From assembly GCF_040049275.1 (NCBI RefSeq), contig NZ_JBDZDT010000006.1, positions 62,001-126,000 on the forward strand: a DNA stretch of 64,000 nt, in the 5' to 3' direction. The notes below the pieces were generated by a model. The model was not told the origin of the DNA. It worked only from the letters and a program-made list of their open reading frames with translations, and made no database searches. This DNA comes from Aquabacter sp040049275. Lineage in GTDB: Bacteria; Pseudomonadota; Alphaproteobacteria; Rhizobiales; Xanthobacteraceae. The position numbers and the translations under genes are program-made. Within the stretch, counting starts at the first letter, position 1. The number at the start of each line of letters is the position of its first letter. Positions 34,341 to 43,700 of this stretch are shown here, one piece after another.

Positions 34341-35711
34341 CTAATACGCCAGTTCCTTGAACGCCGGCTCCACCGAGCCGTGCCAGGGGCCGGCATAGCG
34401 GTCCAGAAGCACTTCCGCCGGGGTGCGGCCGGAGGCGAGCACCTCTTCCAGCGGGGCGAGGAAGCGCGTCTCGTCGCGGCCCTGGCTGTCCAGCTTGCGC
34501 CGACGGACGAGGCCGGCACGGGAGAGAGCGACCACTTCCTTCGCCACCTCCAGCAGCGGCCGGCCGGCGATCTCGGCGCCGAGGGCGACCCTCGGCACGT
34601 CGTCGCGCAGATTCTGGCGCTGCTCGGCGGTCCAGTCCTTCACGAGGTCGAGCGCTGCCTGAAGGCTCACTGAATCATAGAGGAGCCCGACCCAGAAGGC
34701 CGGCAGCGCGCAGAGTTCCGCCCAAGGGCCAGCATCGGCGCCGCGCATCTCCAGGAAGCGCTTGAGGCGCACTTCCGGGAAGATGGTGGAAAGGTGGTTC
34801 ACCCAGTCCGACAGCGTCGCTGTCTCGCCCGGCAGCGCCGGATGGCGGCCGGCGAGCAAATCACGGAAGGAGGAGCCGGCCACGTCAATATAAGCATCGC
34901 CGCGCTTGACGAAATACATCGGCACATCAAGCGCATAGTCCACATAGCGCTCGAAGCCCATGCCCTCTTCGAAGGCGAAGGCCAGCATGCCGGAGCGGTC
35001 CGCGTCCGTGTGGCGCCAGATTTCCGAGCGGAAGGAGAGGAAGCCGTTGGGCTTGCCTTCGGTGAAAGGCGAATTGGCGAACAGGGCGGTCGCCACCGGC
35101 TGCAAGGCAAGGCTCGCCCGCAGCTTGCGCACCATGTCGGATTCCGAAGAGAAATCGAGATTCACCTGCACCGTGCAGGTGCGGAACATCATGTCGAGGC
35201 CGAGGGTGCCGACCTTCGGCATATAGTTCGCCATGATGCGGTAGCGCCCCTTGGGCATCACCGGCGTCTCGGCCCGCGACCATTTCGGGCTCATGCCGAT
35301 ACCCAGGAAACCCAGGCTCAGCGGGTCCGCCACCTCCCGCAGATGGGAAAGGTGGGTGTTGATCTCCGAGCAGGTCTCGTGGACCGAGGCGAGCGGCGCG
35401 CCGGAAAGCTCGAACTGGCCGCCCGGCTCCAGCGAGATGGCCCCGCCGCCATGGGGGTCGACGAGACCGATCAGGGTCTCCCCTTCCAGGATCGGATCCC
35501 AGCCGGTGGCCGTCTTCATGCCCTCCAGCACCGCGCGGATGCCCTTCGGCCCTTCATAGGACACGGGCTCGTGGCGGCCGAGGGTGAACGGGATCTTCTC
35601 GTGCTCGGTGCCGATGCGGAAGGCACTCTCGGGCTTGTTGCCCTCTTCCAGCCAGGCGACGAGTTCGTCGCGCGAGCGGATGGGCGTTGCGTCCAGCGTG
35701 TCGCGGGCCAT
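34341..35711 (-). CDS. gshA: glutamate--cysteine ligase
   Basis: A 456-residue enzyme of the plant/alphaproteobacterial (type 2) class, which makes gamma-glutamylcysteine, the first step of glutathione synthesis. Hallmarks are FRIGTEHEK (residues 31-39), GGAISLEPGGQFELSG (about 88-103), the central MPKGRYRIMANYMPKVG and VNLDFSSESDM segments, and the C-terminal LDRYAGPWHGSVEPAF. The ATG at 35711 has AGGGGAAG upstream. It stands alone, bracketed by two direct A-family repeats. Glutathione ties it to the GST and to the LsrB-type regulator in the window, but no direct link is visible. Confidence 0.95.
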   Translation of the reverse strand: MARDTLDATPIRSRDELVAWLEEGNKPESAFRIGTEHEKIPFTLGRHEPVSYEGPKGIRAVLEGMKTATGWDPILEGETLIGLVDPHGGGAISLEPGGQFELSGAPLASVHETCSEINTHLSHLREVADPLSLGFLGIGMSPKWSRAETPVMPKGRYRIMANYMPKVGTLGLDMMFRTCTVQVNLDFSSESDMVRKLRASLALQPVATALFANSPFTEGKPNGFLSFRSEIWRHTDADRSGMLAFAFEEGMGFERYVDYALDVPMYFVKRGDAYIDVAGSSFRDLLAGRHPALPGETATLSDWVNHLSTIFPEVRLKRFLEMRGADAGPWAELCALPAFWVGLLYDSVSLQAALDLVKDWTAEQRQNLRDDVPRVALGAEIAGRPLLEVAKEVVALSRAGLVRRRKLDSQGRDETRFLAPLEEVLASGRTPAEVLLDRYAGPWHGSVEPAFKELAY

Positions 35712-36173
35712 GCGCGCGTCTTCCCCTGCGAGCGGGCGGCGCACCGCCGCTCATATCCAGTCGTTCGACGGCGCACCGGCGCCGATGAGTTACGTGAAAG
35801 CAAGCGGCTGCGCGAAAGGTGCAGCTCCGGCGCGCGCATGCTCAAGAACAAGGCGCGGGAACATACACGCCCGCGCGGCCGCCGCAAACCGCTCCATATC
35901 TGACGTTGGGACAGGCTTAGAGCAGCTCGGCCGCAGCATAGCGAAGGCTGAGGATGGTTGTCCTGGACAAGCGACGGCGGAGCCGGAGCGCAGATCCGGG
36001 ACCCAGCGCAAAGCCACGGCGAAGCTGGCACCCCGCGACCAGCGTAAAGAGCATCTCCGCCGCGCGGCGTCGGAGATGGGGTGAAGCGCCTTCGACGATC
36101 TTTTGCGCTGGGTCCCGGATCGGCGTTCGAGCTGCGCTCTCACTTGTCCAGGACAACCGCGACCCCAGCCTCC
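35712..36173. other. gap upstream of gshA containing repeat A3
   Basis: The 462 bases hold the gshA promoter region next to 35712 and the ~200-bp repeat at 35958-36156, which reaches to within 18 bases of the fadD stop. No gene is supported. Confidence 0.5.
35958..36156 (+). repeat. ~200-bp inverted-terminal repeat element, copy A3
   Basis: TTGTCCTGGACAAGCGACGG begins and CACTTGTCCAGGACAA ends this copy. It is in the same direction as A2, 1.8 kb away, with gshA between them. Confidence 0.85.
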
Positions 36174-37829
36174 TCACGCCGCCTTGGCGGCCGCCTTCTT
36201 CTTCTCTTCTTCCACCAGCTCCTTCTTGGAGAGCTTGCCCACCAGGGTCTTCGGCAGGCTTTCGCGAATCTCCACCTGCTTGGGCACCTCCACCTTGGAG
36301 AGCTGCGTGCGCAGGAAGGCGAGGAGTTCGTCGGGCGTCGCGCTGTGCCCTGCCCGTAGGGTCACGAACGCCTTGGGGGCCTGGCCGCGATAGGGGTCGG
36401 GAATGCCGATGGCCACCGCCTCCGCCACCGCGGGATGGAGATAGAGCGCTTCCTCGATCATGCGTGGATAGACGTTGTAGCCGCCGCACAGGATCACGTC
36501 CTTGATGCGATCCACGAGGAAGAGATAGCCGTCGGCATCGAGATAGCCCACGTCCCCGGTGCGGAAGGCACCATCAATGAAGGCAGCCTCGGTCGCCTCG
36601 GGGGCATGCCAATAGCCGCTCATCACCTGCGGGCCGCGCGCGCACACCTCGCCCTTCTCGCCCACGCCGAGGATGCGGCTCGGGTCCGCAAGGTCGCGGA
36701 TCTCGATCACCGTGCCGGGCACCGGCAGGCCGACGGAGCCGTCCTTGATGACCCCCGTGGGCGGATTGGCGGTGAGCACGGGCGAGGTCTCGCTGAGGCC
36801 GTAGCCCTCGATCAGCCGGCAGCCGGTGAGCGTCTCGAACCGCTCGCGCACCTCGGCCGGCAGCGGCGCGCCGCCGGAAACGCCGAGCCTCAGAGAGGAA
36901 AGCTGCTCGCGCGTGATGCCGGGGAAATTCGCGATGGCGGAGAAGATGGTGGGCACGCCGGGGAAGACCGTCGGCTTCTCCTTGGCGATGGTGGTGATCA
37001 GGTCCTTCAGGTTGAAGCGCGGCACCAGCACGATCTCGCAGCCGAGCGAGATCGGGATGTTCATCACGTTCGTCATGGCGAAGACGTGGAACAGGGGCAG
37101 CACCCCGAGGATCTTCTCCTGCCCTTCCCTCAGATTGCAGACATGGTCGCGCACCTGGGCCGCATTGGCGGTGATGTTGGCGTGGGTGAGCTGTGCGCCC
37201 TTGGGGATGCCGGTGGTGCCGCCGGTATATTGCAGCACCGCGATGTCCACGTCGGGGTCCACCTCCACCGGGCGCGGGCGGCCTCCCTCGTGCGTGAGGT
37301 CGTCAAAGGTCAGGTGGCGTCCGTCATTGCGGTCGAAGACGGCGATTTCCTTGCGCTTGAAGAGCTGGAAGCCGAGACCCATCAAGAAGGGAAGCACGCC
37401 GCGCATGGAGCAGACGATGATCTTCTTCAGGCCCGCCGCGTCAGCGATGGCGGCGACGCGCGAATGGATCAGCTTCAGATCGGGCACCACCATGATGGTG
37501 GTTCCGGAATTCTTGATCTGGTTCTCCAGCTCGCGCTCCACATAGAGCGGGCTGTAATTCACCACGGTGCCGCCAGCCTTCAGGATGGCGAAGTAGAGAA
37601 TCACCGAATAGGGCATATTGGGCAGACAGAGCCCGACCATGGTGCCCTTGCCGACGCCGAGGCGCTGGAGGCCCGCCGCGGCGGCATCCACCAGAGTGCC
37701 GAGCTCCGCATAGGACCACTTGCGGCCCATAAAGTTCATGGACACCTGGGTGCCATGCTTGCGGACGCTCCCGTCGAGCAAGTCCTGCACGGACCCTGTC
37801 TGGATGCCCGTTTCGTCCACGGCGAGCAT
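36174..37829 (-). CDS. fadD: long-chain fatty acid--CoA ligase
   Basis: A 551-residue adenylate-forming enzyme that activates fatty acids to acyl-CoA for the beta-oxidation genes nearby. The ATP motif YTGGTTGIPKG is at residues 201-211, the GYGLSETSPV motif near 330 and the DGYLFLVDRIKDVILCGGYNVYP segment near 427-449, with the conserved catalytic lysine of PKTLVGKLSKKEL in the C-terminal lid. The ATG at 37829 has GGGAGG six bases upstream; an upstream ATG at 37874 follows an RBS that is too close. Confidence 0.94.
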   Translation of the reverse strand: MLAVDETGIQTGSVQDLLDGSVRKHGTQVSMNFMGRKWSYAELGTLVDAAAAGLQRLGVGKGTMVGLCLPNMPYSVILYFAILKAGGTVVNYSPLYVERELENQIKNSGTTIMVVPDLKLIHSRVAAIADAAGLKKIIVCSMRGVLPFLMGLGFQLFKRKEIAVFDRNDGRHLTFDDLTHEGGRPRPVEVDPDVDIAVLQYTGGTTGIPKGAQLTHANITANAAQVRDHVCNLREGQEKILGVLPLFHVFAMTNVMNIPISLGCEIVLVPRFNLKDLITTIAKEKPTVFPGVPTIFSAIANFPGITREQLSSLRLGVSGGAPLPAEVRERFETLTGCRLIEGYGLSETSPVLTANPPTGVIKDGSVGLPVPGTVIEIRDLADPSRILGVGEKGEVCARGPQVMSGYWHAPEATEAAFIDGAFRTGDVGYLDADGYLFLVDRIKDVILCGGYNVYPRMIEEALYLHPAVAEAVAIGIPDPYRGQAPKAFVTLRAGHSATPDELLAFLRTQLSKVEVPKQVEIRESLPKTLVGKLSKKELVEEEKKKAAAKAA

Positions 37830-37931
37830 GTTCGGCCTCCCGCTCCGGCAAATGTAGCCCGTTGACCGGGCCATCTTCCTCCGGCCGCGGCGACCGCCTT
37901 GTATCAGGCAACCACCGCGTCCGCGCGCCGC

Positions 37932-39269
37932 CTACTTCGTCACGAGGACGGTTTTCGGAAGGGGCGCGTCGAAGCGGTATCTTACGCCGACCGAGATGAT
38001 ATCCACATAGGCATCGCTCACGTCGGCGACGAGCGAGCCGCGGGTTGCGTTGCCGAGTTCGGTCGGGAACTGCGTGATGGTGCCGTTCTGGCCGAAGATG
38101 TGCGTGTAGGCGAGGTCGATGGAGAGGTTCGGCGTCCAGGCATAGGTGAGGCCGGCGGACGCCCAGATGCGGTCGGTGTCGGGCAGGCGCGGCGAGCGGT
38201 AGGCGTCCGTGACGGGGGTCATCTCATAGGCAAGACCCGCACGCACCGCGAGCTGAGACGTCCACTGATACTCCACGCCGCCGGAGAAGAACCAGCCGTC
38301 CTGCCATTGCAGATTGAGCACGGACGGGGCTGCCCCGAAGGGCTGGATGACGAGTTCCTGGACCTGGGACCAGTTGGTCCATTCCACCGAGCCCATCACC
38401 GCCCATTGCGGATTGATCTGAGAGCGGAAGGAGGCCGTGATCTGGTCGGGCAGCGTCAGCCCCGCCGAGGTGCCGAGCGTCGCCACCGGAACGCCGGCTA
38501 CGGTGGTGAGGTTGGTGAGGCCTTCGAGCGTCTGGCTGGTGGCGGAGCGATAGCCGACGCCGACCGTGGTACCGGGCCAGAGGTTCAGCAGCGCGCCGAG
38601 CGAGAAGCCGTAGCCGATGTCGCTCCCGTCGACCACCGCATTGCCTTGCGGGAAGGTGGGCGCGCCACCCAGGAGCTGCGCATTCGTCAGCTTCGCATCG
38701 ATATAGTTGGCGTTCACGCCGCCGCCGATGGTGAGCCAGTCCGTGACCCGGTAAGCGATCTGGGCGCCGAGATTGAGGTCGAAGATGCGATTGTAGCAGC
38801 CGTAATAGCGGCCGGACCAGTTGCAGGTCGCGTCGGTGACGAGGCCGTAAGGCGAATTGAGGGAAAGCCCGACCGCGATCCGGTCCCAGGCATAGCTGGC
38901 ATAGCCCGTGGGCAGGACGCCGCTGTCGACGATGTTGTCGACGCCCAGGGCGCCGAGATTGGTGCCGAGCGGGCTGCGGGCGGAGAGCACGTCGATGGAG
39001 GCGTGAGGCGCGATATAGGTGACGTTGCCTTCCACCTGCATGCCCGGCACGAAGCTGAGAGCCGCCGGGTTCCAGTACATGGAGGCAAGGCCTGCGCCGC
39101 CGGCCGCGTTACCGGCAAAAGACGAGCCCTGGTAATAGGCGCTCTGCTCGCGCAGCCCGAAGCCGCCGGCCCATGCCTCCACGAGGGTCATGGGCACCGC
39201 CGCGGTGGCGAGAAGCATGGAAGGCACAAGGAACCGCGTAACGCGGGACGGTCTGCCGGCCTGGATCAT
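37932..39269 (-). CDS. fadL: outer-membrane long-chain fatty acid transporter FadL/OmpP1
   Basis: A 445-residue outer-membrane barrel protein. After a signal peptide (residues 1-33, ending EAWA) it starts GGFGLREQSAYYQGSSFAGNAAGG, the typical FadL hatch, with MYWNPAALSFV (about residues 63-73) containing the NPA motif. It should bring long-chain fatty acids or other hydrophobic compounds through the outer membrane for FadD. It is divergent from the MerR gene; the 11-bp site at 39353 lies 84 bases upstream of its start. Confidence 0.93.
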   Translation of the reverse strand: MIQAGRPSRVTRFLVPSMLLATAAVPMTLVEAWAGGFGLREQSAYYQGSSFAGNAAGGAGLASMYWNPAALSFVPGMQVEGNVTYIAPHASIDVLSARSPLGTNLGALGVDNIVDSGVLPTGYASYAWDRIAVGLSLNSPYGLVTDATCNWSGRYYGCYNRIFDLNLGAQIAYRVTDWLTIGGGVNANYIDAKLTNAQLLGGAPTFPQGNAVVDGSDIGYGFSLGALLNLWPGTTVGVGYRSATSQTLEGLTNLTTVAGVPVATLGTSAGLTLPDQITASFRSQINPQWAVMGSVEWTNWSQVQELVIQPFGAAPSVLNLQWQDGWFFSGGVEYQWTSQLAVRAGLAYEMTPVTDAYRSPRLPDTDRIWASAGLTYAWTPNLSIDLAYTHIFGQNGTITQFPTELGNATRGSLVADVSDAYVDIISVGVRYRFDAPLPKTVLVTK

Positions 39270-39352
39270 ATCAGCCCCTATGATTGGCGTTTCCTCTAGA
39301 AACCGGATTTTCCGTGGCGTCCTGACGACGCTCTTAAAGGTACATCCCATCT

Positions 39353-39363
39353 CCTATACGTCA
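39353..39363. promoter_or_regulatory. candidate MerR-regulator site, fadL side
   Basis: CCTATACGTCA, the exact reverse complement of the site at 39671-39681. Its place upstream of fadL suggests control of fatty-acid uptake by the neighbouring MerR protein. Confidence 0.4.
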
Positions 39364-39670
39364 GCATGCCCGATCTCCCCGCTCGGTCAACGGGCATTCC
39401 CCTGTGGATTGATGGTTGAACAAGGAGTGTGGCTGCCAAGCCACGGCGCGGCGCAGGCAAATAAAGGCTCAAGCCGGAATTAAGCATAGCCCGGGCGTTT
39501 TGCGTCGCCGGACTTCACCTGTCGGCCGCCGAATCATACCGCCGCACTGACGTCGAAGACTTCACGTCCATTTTTTGCGGCGCAGCAATACTTTCGAAAC
39601 GGGTTGGGTGAGTCGCCCCGCATGCCCGCTTGCGCCGCCCGTCAAAGGATGTATCTTTGGTGCCGATAGA

Positions 39671-39689
39671 TGACGTATAGGTGAGGTCA
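39671..39689. promoter_or_regulatory. candidate MerR-regulator site, autoregulatory side
   Basis: TGACGTATAGG at 39671-39681 continues to GTCA at 39686-39689, giving TGAC-N11-GTCA, a 19-bp dyad of the size usual for MerR proteins. It ends five bases before the GTG start codon of the MerR gene. Confidence 0.42.
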
Positions 39690-39694
39690 CCATC

Positions 39695-40126
39695 GTGGCT
39701 GCCAAGCGAAGCGTCCCCGGCGCGCTCACGGACACCTTCTTCACCGTCACGGAACTGGCCCGCGACCTTTCGGTCACTGCGCGCACCATCCGCTTTTATG
39801 AAGACAAGGGCCTCATCGCGCCACGCCGCGCCGGCAACATCCGCATCTACACCAAGCGCGACCGCGCCCGCATGGTCCTGATCCTGCGTGGAAAAAGGCT
39901 GGGATTCAGCCTGCGCGAGATCAAGGAATATCTCGACCTCTACGATATCGATCCCTCCCAGACGGAGCAGATCCGCCTGCTCGTCGGCAAGGTCCGCGCG
40001 CGCCTCGCCATGCTTGAGGAGCAGCGTGTCGCGCTCGAGGAATCGATCATCGAGCTGAAGGAGATCGAGGCCCAGACGGTGGCCGCCCTGGAGAACAAGG
40101 GATCGACCAAGAAGGTCGCCGGCTGA
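39695..40126 (+). CDS. MerR-family regulator, probably of fatty-acid or acyl-CoA catabolism
   Basis: A 143-residue regulator. The winged helix (residues 15-80: FTVTELARDLSVTARTIRFYEDKGLIAPRR) is followed by a coiled dimerisation helix (about 85-135) without the cysteines of metal-sensing MerR proteins. MerR regulators of this length beside acyl-CoA genes are known in proteobacteria, such as LiuR for leucine/isovalerate catabolism, so an acyl-CoA ligand is plausible. The start is GTG at 39695, with GAGG upstream. It precedes the thiolase by 99 bases. Confidence 0.9.
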   Translation: MAAKRSVPGALTDTFFTVTELARDLSVTARTIRFYEDKGLIAPRRAGNIRIYTKRDRARMVLILRGKRLGFSLREIKEYLDLYDIDPSQTEQIRLLVGKVRARLAMLEEQRVALEESIIELKEIEAQTVAALENKGSTKKVAG

Positions 40127-40225
40127 CCATCATCCTACCGTCGTCATTTCGCAGCAGGAAACGGCGCAAGATCGACACAGCGGGCAAAAAGCCCAACGAC
40201 AACAAGCAAAATGGCAGGAGAGCCC

Positions 40226-41362
40226 ATGCAGAACGTGGTCATTGCGGGATATGCCCGCTCGCCTTTCGCCCCCGCCAAGCGCGGTGAACTGGCGCGTGTC
40301 CGTCCCGACGACCTCGCAGCCCAGGTGGTGCGCGAGCTGATCGCGCGCACCGGCGTGAAGCCGGAGGACATCGAGGACCTGATCGTCGGCTGCGCCTTCC
40401 CAGAGGCCGAGCAGGGCTTCAACGTGGCGCGCCTCATCGGCATGATCGCGGACCTGCCCCAGTCGGTGGCGGGGGTTACGGTCAACCGCTTCTGCGGCTC
40501 CTCCATGCAGGCCATCCACATGGCCGCCGGCCAGATCCAGCTCGGCGCGGGTGAAGTGTTCGTGTGCGCGGGCGTGGAGAGCATGAGCCGCGTGCCCATG
40601 ACCGGCTTCAACCCCATGCCGAACCCCGACCTCTACGCCAAGAACCATGCCGCCTATATGGGCATGGGCGACACGGCGGAGAATGTCGCCCGCAAGTGGC
40701 AGATCACCCGCGCCGACCAGGACGCCTTCGCCCTCGCCAGCCAGAAGAAGGCGGCGAAGGCCCAGGCGGAAGGCCGCTTCGACGCCGAGATCGTTCCCAT
40801 CAAGGCGAACGGCAAGACCATCGACAAGGACGGCTGCATCCGCGCCGAGACCACCGCCGACGACCTCGCCAATTTGAAGCCCGCCTTCGACCAGAACGGC
40901 TCGGTGACCGCCGGCACCTCCTCGCCTTTGACCGACGGCGCCTCCGCCGTGCTGGTCTGCACCGAGGCCTATGCGGAGAAGAACGGCCTTGAGCCCCTCG
41001 CCCGCCTGCGCGGCGTGGCGGTGGCAGGCTGCGCGCCGGAGATCATGGGCATCGGCCCCGTGGCGGCGACGAAGAAGGCGCTCGCCCGCTCGGACATCAA
41101 GATCGGCGACGTGAGCGTGGTGGAGCTGAACGAAGCGTTCGCCTCCCAGGCGCTCGCCTGCGCCCATGAGCTTGGCATCGCCAACGAGACGCTGAACATC
41201 GATGGCGGCGCCATCGCCATCGGCCATCCGCTCGGCGCCACCGGCGCGCGCATCGTCGGCAAGGCCGCTTCGCTGCTGAAGCGCGAGGGCGGGCGTTATG
41301 CACTCGCCACCCAGTGCATCGGCGGCGGCCAGGGCATCGCCACCGTCCTCGAGCGGGTGTGA
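40226..41362 (+). CDS. fadA: acetyl-CoA C-acyltransferase (3-ketoacyl-CoA thiolase)
   Basis: A 378-residue thiolase for the last step of beta-oxidation. The active-site cysteine is in NRFCGSSMQAIH (about residues 88-99), with NEAFASQALA, GGAIAIGHPLGATGARI and the second cysteine in CIGGGQGIA. AGGAG stands before the ATG at 40226; an in-frame ATG at 40211 is less likely. It is followed by the dehydrogenase/hydratase fusion after eight bases. Confidence 0.95.
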   Translation: MQNVVIAGYARSPFAPAKRGELARVRPDDLAAQVVRELIARTGVKPEDIEDLIVGCAFPEAEQGFNVARLIGMIADLPQSVAGVTVNRFCGSSMQAIHMAAGQIQLGAGEVFVCAGVESMSRVPMTGFNPMPNPDLYAKNHAAYMGMGDTAENVARKWQITRADQDAFALASQKKAAKAQAEGRFDAEIVPIKANGKTIDKDGCIRAETTADDLANLKPAFDQNGSVTAGTSSPLTDGASAVLVCTEAYAEKNGLEPLARLRGVAVAGCAPEIMGIGPVAATKKALARSDIKIGDVSVVELNEAFASQALACAHELGIANETLNIDGGAIAIGHPLGATGARIVGKAASLLKREGGRYALATQCIGGGQGIATVLERV

Positions 41363-41370
41363 GGCGCACC

Positions 41371-43689
41371 ATGACGGAAATCAAGAAGGTCGCCGTCATC
41401 GGCGCCGGCGTCATGGGCGCCGGCATCGCGGCGCATGTGGCCAATGCGGGCGTCGAAGCGCTGCTGCTGGACATCGTGCCGGAGGGCGCGAGCGACCGCA
41501 GCGCCATCGCCAAGGGTGCCATCGAGAAGCTTTTGAAGGCGGAGCCCGCCGCCTTCATGTCCAAGAGCAATGCGAAGCGGGTCACGCCCGGCAATATCGA
41601 GGACGACCTCGCAAAGCTCGCCGAATGCGACTGGATCATCGAGGCCGTGGTGGAGCGCCTCGACATCAAGCAGGCGCTCTATACCAAGATCGACAGCGCC
41701 CGCCGCCCCGGCACGCCGGTCTCCTCCAACACCTCCACCATTCCCCTGGCGGACCTGACCAAGGGCTTGTCGGACGGTTTCCGGCACGACTTCCTCATCA
41801 CCCATTTCTTCAACCCGCCGCGCTACATGCGTCTGCTTGAGGTGGTGTCGGGGCCGGAGACGAATCCCGAAACCGTCGCCCGGGTCTCGCGCTTCGCGGA
41901 CGTGAAGCTCGGCAAGACGGTGGTGACCTGCAAGGACACGCCCGGTTTCATCGCCAATCGCCTCGGCACCTATTGGATGCAGGCGGCGGTGACGCAGGCG
42001 TTCGATCTGGGCCTCACGGTGGAAGAAGCGGACGTGGTCATGGGCCGGCCCTTCGGCTTCCCCAAGACCGGCGTGTTCGGCCTCCTCGATCTGGTCGGCC
42101 TCGACCTCATGCCCCACGTCCAGGGTAGCCTGAAGCGGGCTCTGCCCGCCTCCGACCCGTTCCATGCGTTGCTGAAGGACGTGCCGCTGATCGAGACAAT
42201 GATCAGCACCGGCCTCACGGGCCGCAAGGGCAAGGGCGGCTTCTACCGGCTGAACCGCGAGGGCGGCGGCAAGGTGAAGGAGGCCATCGACCTCGCCACC
42301 GGCCAGTACCGCAAGGAAGAGAAGGCATCGCTTCCCGAAGAGGCGGGCAAGGATGTCTCCACCCTCCTGGCGGACCAGAGCGAGATGGGCCGCTATGCCT
42401 GGGGCGTCATGGGCCGCACGCTGGCTTATGCCGCGCGCCTCGTGCCCGAGGCGGCGGACGACATCGTCGCCGTCGATGAGGCCATGCGGCTCGGCTACAA
42501 TTGGAAATGGGGCCCGTTCGAGCTGATCGACAGGATCGGCGCGGCCAACCTCATCGCCCGCCTGAAGGCAGACGGCGAGGCCATCCCGGACCTGCTGGCA
42601 AAGGCCGAGACGATGCCCTTCTACCGGGTGGAGAACGGCACGCGGCAATATCTCGGCACGGACGGCGCCTATCACGACATCGTCCGGCCCGAGGGCGTGC
42701 TGCTGCTGGCCGACATCAAGCTGAAGACCGAGCCGGTAATGAAGAACGGCTCGGCGGCGCTGTGGGATATCGGCGACGGCGTGCTGTGCCTGGAATTCAC
42801 CAGCAAGGGCAATTCGCTGGACGAGGGCATCATCACCTTGCTCGGCCGGGCCATCAAGCTGGTGAAGGACAAGCACAAGGCCCTCGTCATCTATAATGAG
42901 GGCTCCAACTTCTCCGTGGGCGCGAATCTGGGTCTTGCCCTCTTCGCCTGCAACATCGCCGCCTTCGGCGAAGTGGAGAAGCTGGTGTCCTCCGGCCAGA
43001 AGACCTACCAGGACCTGAAATACGCCCCCTTCCCCGTGGTCTCGGCCCCGGCCGGCATGGCGCTCGGCGGCGGGTGCGAGATGCTGCTGCATTCCAGCGC
43101 CGTGCAGGCCCATGCGGAGAGCTATATCGGCCTCGTGGAATGCGGCGTCGGCCTCGTCCCGGGCTGGGGCGGCTGCACCGAGATGCTGGGCCGCTGGCAG
43201 GCGGACAAGTCCCTGCCCAAGGGCCCCATGCCGGCGCCCACCAAGGTGTTCGAGACGGTGAGCGTCGCCACCGTCTCCAAGTCCGCCGCCGAGGCGAAGG
43301 AGCTTCTGTTCCTGCGCGAGAGCGACGGCATCACCATGAACCGCGACCGCCTCTTGGCCGATGCCAAGGCCCGCGCGCTGAAGATGGCGGAGGACTACAA
43401 GCCGCCGGTGCCGCTGGAGCTGACCTTGCCCGGCCCCTCTGGGAAGGTCGCCTTCGTGATGGCGGCGGAGGGCTTCCACCGCCGGGGCATCGCGACCAAG
43501 CACGACCTCGTCGTGGCGGATGCGCTGGCCACTGTGCTCTCCGGCGGCAAAGCCGACCATATCGCGCCGGTGAGCGAGACGCAGGTGCTGGCGCTGGAGC
43601 TGGAAAGCTTCATGCGCCTCATCAAGACCAACGGGACGCTGGCCCGCATCGAGCACACGCTGGAGACCGGCCGGCCGTTGAGGAATTAG
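41371..43689 (+). CDS. fadN: 3-hydroxyacyl-CoA dehydrogenase/enoyl-CoA hydratase fusion (FadN type)
   Basis: A 772-residue bifunctional beta-oxidation enzyme with the dehydrogenase first. The NAD motif VAVIGAGVMGAGIAAHVA is at residues 6-23, HFFNPPRYMRLLEVV near 145, and the C-terminal crotonase-fold half has the oxyanion hole segments YNEGSNFSVGANL and PAGMALGGGCEM. The order (dehydrogenase then hydratase) is that of FadN, the opposite of E. coli FadB/FadJ. It should convert 2-enoyl-CoA to 3-ketoacyl-CoA for FadA. Confidence 0.94.
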   Translation: MTEIKKVAVIGAGVMGAGIAAHVANAGVEALLLDIVPEGASDRSAIAKGAIEKLLKAEPAAFMSKSNAKRVTPGNIEDDLAKLAECDWIIEAVVERLDIKQALYTKIDSARRPGTPVSSNTSTIPLADLTKGLSDGFRHDFLITHFFNPPRYMRLLEVVSGPETNPETVARVSRFADVKLGKTVVTCKDTPGFIANRLGTYWMQAAVTQAFDLGLTVEEADVVMGRPFGFPKTGVFGLLDLVGLDLMPHVQGSLKRALPASDPFHALLKDVPLIETMISTGLTGRKGKGGFYRLNREGGGKVKEAIDLATGQYRKEEKASLPEEAGKDVSTLLADQSEMGRYAWGVMGRTLAYAARLVPEAADDIVAVDEAMRLGYNWKWGPFELIDRIGAANLIARLKADGEAIPDLLAKAETMPFYRVENGTRQYLGTDGAYHDIVRPEGVLLLADIKLKTEPVMKNGSAALWDIGDGVLCLEFTSKGNSLDEGIITLLGRAIKLVKDKHKALVIYNEGSNFSVGANLGLALFACNIAAFGEVEKLVSSGQKTYQDLKYAPFPVVSAPAGMALGGGCEMLLHSSAVQAHAESYIGLVECGVGLVPGWGGCTEMLGRWQADKSLPKGPMPAPTKVFETVSVATVSKSAAEAKELLFLRESDGITMNRDRLLADAKARALKMAEDYKPPVPLELTLPGPSGKVAFVMAAEGFHRRGIATKHDLVVADALATVLSGGKADHIAPVSETQVLALELESFMRLIKTNGTLARIEHTLETGRPLRN

Positions 43690-43700
43690 TCCGAGAAAAG

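Larger units (their letters stand above)
39270..39694. other. divergent control region between fadL and the MerR gene
   Basis: 425 bases without a gene. An 11-bp sequence occurs once near each gene as an inverted pair (39353-39363 and 39671-39681). The rest shows no clear structure. Confidence 0.5.

Noticed and set aside
41296..43656. Long leftward open frame antisense to the FadN-type fusion gene
   Set aside because: Shadow of a strongly recognisable enzyme; its sequence is a His/Gly/Leu/Arg-rich shadow with no motifs.
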